From contig CAMYKF010000059.1 of assembly GCA_947258905.1 (NCBI GenBank), positions 1-6,662 on the forward strand: a stretch of DNA of 6,662 bases, given 5' to 3'. The stretch comes from an uncultured Pirellulaceae bacterium (GTDB lineage: Bacteria; Planctomycetota; Planctomycetia; Pirellulales; Pirellulaceae). Shown here piece by piece: positions 1 through 4,689 of the stretch (position 1 is its first letter; every line of letters starts with the position of its first letter). The notes beneath the pieces are model-generated. The model saw only the letters and a list, made by a program, of their open reading frames with translations. It was not told the DNA's origin and did not search any database. Position numbers and translations under genes: made by a program.

Positions 1-1
1 C

Positions 2-703
2 GAGGAATTAAGGCGGGCCCAGGATGATCTGATTCACAGCGAAAAACTGGCCACCCTCGGCCAGGTCTCCGGCGGAATCGCGCACGAAATCCGCAATCCA
101 CTGAATGCCGTCAAGACGTCGGCCTATTTCCTGCTCAATGCCAATCAACCCACTCCGGACAAAATCCGCGAACACCTCGAACGCATCGATCGGCAGGTTT
201 CCATCATCGACGGCGTGATCACTGCCTTGTCGGATGTCGCCCGGTTGCCACCGCCCAGTTTGCAGCCCGTAGCGGTGCGCCCCGTGATCCGCGAAATACT
301 CAATGCCGTGTCCTTGCCTCCCAACATTGACGTTGAATTGCGAGTTCCCGATGATCTGCCCTGCATGTTGGTCGATCCGCAGCAGATTCCCATCGCGCTG
401 CGAAACCTGATCCGCAACGCGCGGGACGCCATGCCCGAGGGCGGCACCCTGACAATCGATGGCAATTCGGACCCGCAGCAGATTGTTGTTTCGGTTAGCG
501 ACACCGGGCCCGGCATTGCCCGCGACGACTGGGAACGCATTATGGAGCCGCTGGTATCCACCAAGACGCGGGGTATGGGTCTGGGACTGGCGATCACACG
601 CGCCATCGTGGAAAAGAATGGCGGATCGCTACAAATTAACAGCGAGCCTGGCCGGGGCAGCACGTTTTCGGTGCATTTGGCTCGCCAAATTGACGCCAGC
701 TAG
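2..703 (+). CDS. Sensor histidine kinase, C-terminal part (HisKA + HATPase_c), 5' truncated by window edge
   Basis: Transmitter part of a two-component sensor kinase: it autophosphorylates a histidine with ATP and passes the phosphate to a receiver aspartate. The reading frame is open from base 2 to the TAG at 701-703, giving 233 visible residues; the start and any sensory (PAS, GAF or membrane) domain lie upstream. The HisKA H-box GGIAHEIRNPLNAV has the phospho-accepting His at visible residue 28 (bases 83-85). The HATPase_c domain shows the N-box NLIRNARDAM (Asn near 139), the G1 box DTGPG (about 167-171) and the G2 box GMGLGLAI (about 191-198). No membrane segment is seen in the visible part. 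The stand-alone receiver at 783 follows after 79 bp and is the obvious candidate partner, probably in one operon. The signal sensed cannot be told from here. The kinase call is very secure. Confidence 0.95.
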   Translation, partial: EELRRAQDDLIHSEKLATLGQVSGGIAHEIRNPLNAVKTSAYFLLNANQPTPDKIREHLERIDRQVSIIDGVITALSDVARLPPPSLQPVAVRPVIREILNAVSLPPNIDVELRVPDDLPCMLVDPQQIPIALRNLIRNARDAMPEGGTLTIDGNSDPQQIVVSVSDTGPGIARDDWERIMEPLVSTKTRGMGLGLAITRAIVEKNGGSLQINSEPGRGSTFSVHLARQIDAS

Positions 704-782
704 TTACCATTCGATGAGGCGGGAAGCTTTTTGATTCCCAAAAATCGTCGTCTGAAAATTACCCGGAAGCTGTTAAGCCAAC

Positions 783-1181
783 ATGCCCGATGCTGCGCCG
801 CGGATCCTCATCGTGGATGACGATCCCGACATCCTTGCCAACATCGCCGACATTCTCACCGATGCCGGTTACGCTCCGGTTACCGCCTGCGACGGCACAA
901 GCGCGCTGGAACTGGTTGAGGAGTGCTGTTGCGAAGCGGGCCAGTGCGGATTTGACCTGGCCCTGCTGGATTTCAAAATGCCCGACATGGACGGCGCTGA
1001 GTTGTTTCAGCATATCCATGCACAGTGCCCTGAATCCCGGGCCATCATGATCACGGCCTATGCGGGGGATGACGGAGTTCGTCGTGCGCTGGAAGCTGGC
1101 ACGTGGAAGGTGCTGAGAAAGCCGGTTGATGTACCCGCCTTGCTGGAGATGATCTCCGAGGCAGTCACCCAGCAGGTCTGA
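783..1181 (+). CDS. Single-domain response regulator (stand-alone receiver)
   Basis: A 132-residue CheY-like receiver with no output domain, so it probably acts by protein contact or as a phosphorelay intermediate in the cytoplasm. Visible receiver residues are the acidic cluster D12-D13-D14 after beta1 (RILIVDDD), the phospho-acceptor D63 in LLDFKMPDMDG, T91 in MITAYAG and K113 in LRKPVD. The helix 2 to beta3 region is longer than usual and carries C48-C49-C50 and C55, with more cysteines at 36 and 82. The ATG at 783 puts a normal six-residue lead before beta1. Its ribosome binding site is weak (GGAAG at 765-769, 13 nt away). It follows the kinase at 2-703 by 79 bp and is most likely its partner. 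It could instead exchange phosphate with the REC-kinase hybrid at 2071. Family call secure; partner inferred. Confidence 0.93.
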   Translation: MPDAAPRILIVDDDPDILANIADILTDAGYAPVTACDGTSALELVEECCCEAGQCGFDLALLDFKMPDMDGAELFQHIHAQCPESRAIMITAYAGDDGVRRALEAGTWKVLRKPVDVPALLEMISEAVTQQV

Positions 1182-1201
1182 GCGGATCCTGAGGTTGCGG
1201 T

Positions 1202-1219
1202 CGTGCGAAACAGCGCGCG
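1202..1219. promoter_or_regulatory. Imperfect inverted repeat, possible activator site upstream of hsp20
   Basis: CGTGCG-AAACAG-CGCGCG is a dyad with five of six positions complementary. It is centred about 120 bp before the predicted sigma-54 start of hsp20, in the usual enhancer range. The left half CGTGCG also occurs in the perfect dyad upstream of the usp genes (3480-3497), but the spacing differs (6 versus 4 bases). Because the DNA is GC-rich, this could be chance. Confidence 0.2.
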
Positions 1220-1250
1220 GATTTGCCGACGGAGCGCCGTATCGTCTCCG

Positions 1251-1270
1251 CGGCGATCACGATTTCGCCG
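1251..1270. repeat. Inverted repeat CGGCGA-N8-TCGCCG upstream of the hsp20 promoter
   Basis: A perfect 6-bp dyad with an 8-bp spacer, centred about 70 bp before the predicted sigma-54 start site of hsp20. It could be an operator or activator site. A 5-bp dyad (CGGAG at 1230-1234, CTCCG at 1246-1250) lies just before it. No regulator family is recognised from the sequence. Confidence 0.25.
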
Positions 1271-1304
1271 GTTGCCCCCGTTGCTTCTTGACACACGACC
1301 GATC

Positions 1305-1320
1305 TGGCACGCCAGTTGCA
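1305..1320 (+). promoter_or_regulatory. Sigma-54 (RpoN) -24/-12 promoter of hsp20
   Basis: TGGCAC-gccag-TTGCA matches the RpoN consensus TGGCAC-N5-TTGCW at every fixed position. GG is at 1306-1307 and GC at 1318-1319, the required 12-bp offset. The preceding base is C, also favoured (YTGGCAC). The start of transcription is predicted near 1331, giving a leader of about 140 nt before the Hsp20 ATG at 1471. Sigma-54 promoters need an AAA+ activator, and one is encoded at 4690-6066. With 11 defined positions, a match on either strand of this window is expected well under 0.01 times by chance with equal base use. Confidence 0.8.
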
Positions 1321-1447
1321 AATGTCGATATCGTCCCGTGCCTCGTGCGGGGAGATTGTCAAACGGGAGCCGCCCCGGATGACGAAGATGCAAACAGAAC
1401 GTCGCGGTGGCCCAATCAACTGAACATCCGGTTAAGGCATACAGCAC

Positions 1448-1465
1448 TTTTCACCGTCAGGAGAA
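1448..1465 (+). promoter_or_regulatory. hsp20 ribosome binding site, with possible fourU-like occluding hairpin
   Basis: AGGAG at 1459-1463 sits 7 nt before the ATG at 1471, a strong site that fixes the Hsp20 start. In the transcript, UUUUC (1448-1452) can pair with GAGAA (1461-1465) as four Watson-Crick pairs and one U-G pair. The loop is 8 nt and the stem covers most of the Shine-Dalgarno. That resembles a fourU RNA thermometer, a known control of small heat-shock genes, but the stem is short. The ribosome binding site is firm; the thermometer is speculative. Confidence 0.4.
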
Positions 1466-1470
1466 ATCAC

Positions 1471-1935
1471 ATGGCCAAGACAGTAATTCCCCGTCAGAAA
1501 TCCGAAGTCGCCCGTTTTCCTTTCCAAAACCTGTTTCCCCGCTCCATGTTCGAGGACTGGTTTCAGGATTACTTTAGCGAAGGCGAAGGCGGCATGCAGC
1601 AATTCATGCGGGCTTCGATGGATGTAGCCGAGACGGACCAGGCTTATGAAATTACCCTGGATTTGCCGGGCGTGCAGGCTGACGATGTGGAGATCAACCT
1701 GGACAACAATACGTTGACCATTCGCGGAGAGCGCAAGGAAGAAAAGGAAGAGGGAGGTCCGGACAAGCAATATCATCGCGTGGAACGCTACACAGGCAGC
1801 TTTTCCCGGTCCGTGGTGCTGCCCAGTTCCGTCAACGAGGGCGAAGCGGCCGCCGAATTCAATGACGGCGTGCTCAAGGTCACCATTCCCAAAACTGAGG
1901 ATTCCAGGCCCCGGAAAATCAAGATCAACAAGTAA
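1471..1935 (+). CDS. hsp20: Small heat-shock protein, Hsp20/alpha-crystallin family
   Basis: A 154-residue ATP-independent holdase chaperone that binds unfolding proteins in large cytoplasmic oligomers. The N-terminal arm (1-49) is aromatic-rich (FPFQNLF, MFEDWFQDYF), as is usual for client binding. The alpha-crystallin domain covers about residues 50-143: it opens with DVAETDQAYEITLDLPGV, continues with NNTLTIRGERKEEKEE and closes with the hallmark GVLKVTIPK at 133-141. The C-terminal IKI (150-152) is the I-x-I motif that docks into a neighbouring subunit. The frame is open back to 1195, but the ATG at 1471 is chosen because AGGAG lies 7 nt before it and MAKTVIPRQ is a normal family start. 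A consensus sigma-54 promoter lies 150 bp upstream and a strong hairpin follows, so it is probably transcribed alone. Length and motifs are typical, with nothing broken. Confidence 0.97.
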   Translation: MAKTVIPRQKSEVARFPFQNLFPRSMFEDWFQDYFSEGEGGMQQFMRASMDVAETDQAYEITLDLPGVQADDVEINLDNNTLTIRGERKEEKEEGGPDKQYHRVERYTGSFSRSVVLPSSVNEGEAAAEFNDGVLKVTIPKTEDSRPRKIKINK

Positions 1936-1983
1936 CCGACCCGTGCGGCAATCCGTCGCAACGGCCCAATATCAACATCCACG

Positions 1984-2015
1984 GAGACAGGCCCGACTCG
2001 CGTTTGGCCTGTCTC
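1984..2015 (+). terminator. Strong hairpin after hsp20, terminator-like
   Basis: GAGACAGGCC (1984-1993) and GGCCTGTCTC (2006-2015) form a perfect 10-bp stem around a 12-nt loop, 48 bases after the hsp20 stop. The T-tract is weak (TTGCTGT follows), so termination may be partial or need Rho. The right arm overlaps a partial sigma-54 match (2005-2020). A transcript-end role for hsp20 is the best reading. Confidence 0.55.
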
Positions 2016-2020
2016 TTGCT
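2005..2020 (+). promoter_or_regulatory. Weak sigma-54-like match before the REC-kinase hybrid
   Basis: TGGCCT-gtctc-TTGCT keeps the GG (2006-2007) and GC (2018-2019) at the correct 12-bp offset and has a perfect -12 box. The -24 box matches only 4 of 6. The predicted start would be near 2031, 40 bp before the ATG at 2071. It overlaps the right arm of the hairpin at 1984-2015, which alone explains the GGCCTGTCTC part. Confidence 0.25.
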
Positions 2021-2070
2021 GTAAAACAAAGACTGTTTCCCAACCCGATTTTCTGTTGACCACGGTGCGT

Positions 2071-3165
2071 ATGGTGCTGGCCAGGGACTTTTCAGTACTG
2101 ATTGTCGAAGACGACGACGACGCGCGGAGCAATATGGTCGACATTCTCTCGCTGGATGAATACAGCATCGAGACCGCGACTCATTGCCTGCCGGCCATCG
2201 AGGCCGTGGAACAACGCAACTTCGACGCGGTGATCGTGGACTGGAAGTTGCCGGACGGGGACGCCAGCAATTTGCTGCCCATTATCTTCGCCCACCAGCC
2301 GAATACTCCCGTGATTGTGGTTACCGGAATCCGCGAATTCGATGTGGCGGTCACGGCCCTTCGCGAGGGCGCCTACGATTTCCTGTTGAAGCCCATCAAT
2401 CCCGATGCCCTGCGGGCTGTGTTGCATCGAGTGGTGGAACGCACCGAAAACCTGCGAAAACTTGAAGCGACGCAACGCAAACTGCTCACCAACGAACGGC
2501 TGGCCGCCATCGGCGAAATGGTCGCCGGACTGGCTCACGAAACGCGCAATGCCTTTCAGCGCAGCCACGCCTGCCTGGCCAATCTCGCTCTCGACGTCGC
2601 CGAGATGCCCGAGAGTCTGGAACTGGTCCGCAAGGTCCAGAAAGCGCTGGATGACCTCAATTACCTGCTGGACGAAGTCCGCGACTATTCCGCGCCGATC
2701 AATCTGGAACGGCAAGCGACGAATTTGAAATCGCTCGTCCGGGAAACCTGGTTGCAGACCAGGGCCACGACCAACCCGCGTCCCGAACCGGAATTCCGTC
2801 TGCAATGCCCGGCGGGCTTTCCCGAAAAATGCTCGTTCGACCGCAATCGCATCCAGCAAGTCATCAGGAATCTTTTGGAAAATGCCCGGCACGCCTGTGG
2901 TGATCCCGGCGTTGTCGAGGCCAGCTTGTCGATTCTGCAAAACGAGCCCGACGAAATTCGCGTGGAAATCCAGGACAATGGTGCGGGCGTCCCATCGGAT
3001 GAGACGGACAGTGTGTTTGAACCGTTCTTTACCACCAAGACCAAAGGCACCGGGCTGGGGCTGGCCATCTGCCGACGTATCGCCGAAGCACACGACGGGC
3101 GTATCGAAGTGGATGAAAGTCCGCTGGGCGGCGCCCGCTTTGTGGTCCATTTGCCCCTCAAATGA
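2071..3165 (+). CDS. Soluble hybrid kinase: N-terminal receiver + HisKA + HATPase_c
   Basis: 364 residues, no membrane segment. The receiver (about 7-122) has E13-D14 in VLIVEDDDD, phospho-acceptor D57 in VIVDWKLPDGD, T85 in VVTGI and K107 in LLKP. A helical linker (122-147) leads to HisKA with H156 in GLAHETRNAFQRS. HATPase_c has the N-box NLLENARHA (N271), the G1 box DNGAGV (302-307), FEPFFTTKTKGTGLGLAI and a C-terminal FVVHLPLK. With the receiver first, the kinase is probably controlled by phosphorylation from another kinase. The H-box has Ala where most HisKA proteins have Pro after Asn; I recall HESRNALQ-like variants in planctomycete kinases, so this is probably family style and not decay. 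Start: ATG 2071 is preferred; TTG 2056 and GTG 2065 are in frame and none has a clear ribosome binding site. Target unknown: the activator at 4690 and the receiver at 783 are candidates. Confidence 0.93.
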   Translation: MVLARDFSVLIVEDDDDARSNMVDILSLDEYSIETATHCLPAIEAVEQRNFDAVIVDWKLPDGDASNLLPIIFAHQPNTPVIVVTGIREFDVAVTALREGAYDFLLKPINPDALRAVLHRVVERTENLRKLEATQRKLLTNERLAAIGEMVAGLAHETRNAFQRSHACLANLALDVAEMPESLELVRKVQKALDDLNYLLDEVRDYSAPINLERQATNLKSLVRETWLQTRATTNPRPEPEFRLQCPAGFPEKCSFDRNRIQQVIRNLLENARHACGDPGVVEASLSILQNEPDEIRVEIQDNGAGVPSDETDSVFEPFFTTKTKGTGLGLAICRRIAEAHDGRIEVDESPLGGARFVVHLPLK

Positions 3166-3191
3166 CCAGAGTGTCCCTTAATTGGGAAGTT

Positions 3192-3207
3192 CCCCGGCGC
3201 ACCGGGG
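3192..3207 (+). terminator. GC-rich hairpin after the REC-kinase gene
   Basis: CCCCGG-CGCA-CCGGGG is a perfect 6-bp GC stem with a 4-nt loop, 27 bases past the kinase stop codon. There is no T-tract, so it is not a canonical intrinsic terminator. It may mark the 3' end of the transcript or assist Rho-dependent termination. Confidence 0.35.
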
Positions 3208-3479
3208 CTGCCGAAACAAAACATCGATAATTCCTGTCTCGGCAGGAGCCTCGACCTCCCGCAAACTGAATTAAGGTCCAGAGGCTGGTGCTTCAGCGCA
3301 AGGTAGCCGGATTCGCGAGAATTCGAGCCGGGACTTGGCTTGCGCCTCGTGGGCAGACTTCCAGCCTGTCAATCGCAGGCGGAGATGCCTGGGCCGCGGG
3401 GGCTGCCAGCCCGTGTCGGATGTACCCGCGAAGCCTGAGTGAGCGGCCGGTGCGCTTGTTTGTCACCCTGTCAGAATGA

Positions 3480-3497
3480 GCGTGCGTTTACGCACGC
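3480..3497. promoter_or_regulatory. 18-bp inverted repeat, candidate upstream activator site for the usp promoter
   Basis: GCGTGCG-TTTA-CGCACGC is a perfect 7-bp dyad (8 bp if the inner T/A pair is counted). It is centred about 148 bp upstream of the predicted sigma-54 start at 3637. Enhancers for NtrC-type activators are normally dyads 80-200 bp upstream, so position and form fit a site for the Fis-type HTH protein encoded at 4690. Other readings are a hairpin in a longer transcript or an operator for another dimeric regulator. Confidence 0.45.
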
Positions 3498-3610
3498 GCG
3501 ACAGATCGCCCGGCCACGCCATTACCGCTCAACTTGCCAGCATCGTCCCGGCTCGCTGTGAGATGGATCAGCGGCAACGAATCTGCGCCCGATGGCGCGC
3601 CGCGCGGTTG

Positions 3611-3626
3611 CGGCACGTTGTTTGCT
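3611..3626 (+). promoter_or_regulatory. Sigma-54 (RpoN) -24/-12 promoter of the usp pair
   Basis: CGGCAC-gttgt-TTGCT matches TGGCAC-N5-TTGCW except for the first T, which is less constrained than the GG. GG is at 3612-3613 and GC at 3624-3625, the required 12-bp offset. The start is predicted near 3637, leaving a 30-nt leader to the ATG at 3667, and the next genes on this strand are the two usp genes. It is the second good RpoN site in the window. Confidence 0.7.
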
Positions 3627-3666
3627 TCAGCACACATCAGATCATCAGGCGTGAAATGGAATAGCC

Positions 3667-4116
3667 ATGCACATCAAACGCATACTCTGCCCTATCGACT
3701 TTTCCGACGCCAACCGGCACGTCAACGAGTTCGCGTCGTTGCTGGCCAAGTCGAATGATGCGGAGATCATCTATTACTTTGCCTATCAGCCCGCGGTGCC
3801 TTACGCCTCGCACGCCTACATGGATTTGGAGAAAGAGGCGCGGGATGCCAAACGGAAACTGGAAGAGATTAAGCCGACCGTGGAAGGAGTCCGCGCTTCA
3901 TGGGTCGTGCAAGTGGGGCCGCCGGTCAGCGAAGTCGTGGAATACGCCAACGAAAACGACATCGATTTGATCGTCATGGGAACCCATGGACGAACGGGTT
4001 TCAAACGCGCTGTGCTGGGCAGCGTGGCCGAGTCCGTAATCAGGAAAGCGAATTGTCCGGTGCTGGCTCTCAAGGAACCGGTGCCCGAACCCGAAACTGA
4101 TCAGGCCGCCACGTGA
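3667..4116 (+). CDS. Universal stress protein, UspA family, ATP-binding type (first of pair)
   Basis: A 149-residue cytoplasmic Usp-fold protein. Members bind ATP or AMP as dimers and promote survival in starvation, oxidative or energy stress; the exact activity is often unknown. Beta1 and the adenine-side Asp are in ILCPIDFSD (D11). The ATP loop GTHGRTGFKRAVLGS (105-119) fits G-x2-G-x9-G-[ST] exactly, and NCPVLALK (129-136) is the usual last strand. A short acidic tail (137-149) follows. ATG 3667 has a modest ribosome binding site (TGGA at 3657-3660) and begins right at beta1, as in most members. The stop overlaps the next gene's GTG by 4 bases (GTGA), which points to translational coupling. 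A sigma-54 promoter lies 41 bp upstream. Family call secure. Confidence 0.96.
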   Translation: MHIKRILCPIDFSDANRHVNEFASLLAKSNDAEIIYYFAYQPAVPYASHAYMDLEKEARDAKRKLEEIKPTVEGVRASWVVQVGPPVSEVVEYANENDIDLIVMGTHGRTGFKRAVLGSVAESVIRKANCPVLALKEPVPEPETDQAAT

Positions 4117-4616
4117 ACGAAGACACCGGCAATCGAATAATGTGCGCCATCGACGTTAACGACTTCGATCAGGAAGTCATCGACGTGGCAGCGTTCTTTG
4201 CCAAACAGCTGGGCGCAAAACTTGATCTGGTACACGTCACGCTGATGCCGGATCCGGCTCGAGCCGCATGGCCGGCGTATTTTGGATCGCCGGAATCCCT
4301 GATCGAGGACAACCGGAGGTTGCGGGAAATCGGCACCAGCGTCCAGGGCGTGGAGATCAATCACCACCACTTGTCGGGTTTCCCGTCGGAAAAACTGCTG
4401 GATTTTGTGGAGAGTCAACGGCCGGGTTTGCTGGTCATGGGAACCCATGGCCGGCGTGGTGTATCCCGCATGTTGCTGGGCAGCGTAGCGTCCAAGGTGA
4501 TGCGGGAAGCGCGTTGCCCGGTAATCGTGATGCGGCAACGGCGGCAGGAAGGGGATCAACCGGACCATGCTGCGGCACAAGTTGCCACGGATGACACCGC
4601 GGAGAAGCAAAAGTAA
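4113..4616 (+). CDS. Universal stress protein, UspA family, ATP-binding type (second of pair)
   Basis: A 167-residue Usp-fold paralogue of the preceding protein. It shows RIMCAIDVND with the conserved Asp at 14, the loop GTHGRRGVSRMLLGS (110-124), which fits the G-x2-G-x9-G-[ST] ATP-binding pattern, and the last strand ARCPVIVM (133-140). A charged, probably disordered tail of about 27 residues (141-167) is unlike the first Usp. The GTG start at 4113 overlaps the previous stop and has a weak AGG at 4103-4105; the next in-frame ATG (4140) would cut into beta1, so GTG is preferred. The two differ enough outside the core motifs to suggest an old duplication or separate roles, and co-translation would favour a heterodimer. 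Family call secure; pairing inferred. Confidence 0.95.
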   Translation: MNEDTGNRIMCAIDVNDFDQEVIDVAAFFAKQLGAKLDLVHVTLMPDPARAAWPAYFGSPESLIEDNRRLREIGTSVQGVEINHHHLSGFPSEKLLDFVESQRPGLLVMGTHGRRGVSRMLLGSVASKVMREARCPVIVMRQRRQEGDQPDHAAAQVATDDTAEKQK

Positions 4617-4677
4617 CAGGTTCAGCTGCCGGACAACGCGGCCGCCATCTAAAAAAAATACAACCACCAACTCCCTC

Positions 4678-4682
4678 GGAGA
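4678..4682 (+). promoter_or_regulatory. Ribosome binding site of the sigma-54 activator gene
   Basis: GGAGA lies 7 nt before the ATG at 4690 and supports that start. The 73-bp gap after the second usp gene also has an A8 run at 4651-4658 but no clear hairpin terminator, so read-through from the usp promoter into the activator gene is plausible. Confidence 0.6.
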
Positions 4683-4689
4683 CTGATTA

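Larger units (their letters stand above)
3166..3666. other. 501-bp intergenic region rich in hairpins; no convincing gene
   Basis: Short open frames at 3288-3479 and 3476-3664 look arginine-rich and unlike any family I know, so I do not call them. The region holds a GC hairpin (3192-3207), TCCTG/CAGGA (3232-3247), GCCTG/CAGGC (3364-3380), GGGCT/AGCCC (3400-3412), the 18-bp dyad at 3480-3497 and a sigma-54 promoter at 3611-3626. The first half could be the trailer of the kinase gene or a structured RNA; the second half is the regulatory region of the usp pair. No tRNA or known riboswitch was recognised. Confidence 0.6.

Noticed and set aside
721..739. GGGAA/TTCCC hairpin between the first kinase and the stand-alone receiver
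   Set aside because: Only 5 bp with a 9-nt loop and no T-tract; too weak to call a terminator.
1195..1470. In-frame upstream extension of Hsp20 (92 extra codons from a TTG)
   Set aside because: The added part has no Hsp20 character, contains the perfect sigma-54 promoter, and the ATG at 1471 has a strong AGGAG 7 nt upstream.
2092..3150. 352-codon open frame on the minus strand
   Set aside because: It is the antisense shadow of the REC-HisKA-HATPase gene, whose motifs are all intact; the minus-strand product matches no family I know.
3305..3335. tRNA-like TTCGAG and repeated AGCCGG
   Set aside because: No complementary T-arm, anticodon arm or acceptor stem can be built around it.
3329..3344. 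Another GG-N10-GC arrangement, CGGGAC-N5-TTGCG
   Set aside because: Only 4 of 6 in the -24 box and a wrong last base in the -12 box, about 300 bp from any gene start; expected by chance in GC-rich DNA.
3288..3664. Two short plus-strand frames (3288-3479 and 3476-3664)
   Set aside because: Arginine-rich or compositionally odd, with no clear ribosome binding site or family resemblance; the second runs across the usp sigma-54 promoter and the dyad.
3973..4450. Identical 17-nt stretches at 3973-3989 and 4434-4450 (GTCATGGGAACCCATGG)
   Set aside because: They encode the conserved VMGTHG of the two Usp ATP loops, so shared coding constraint explains them; not a mobile or regulatory repeat.
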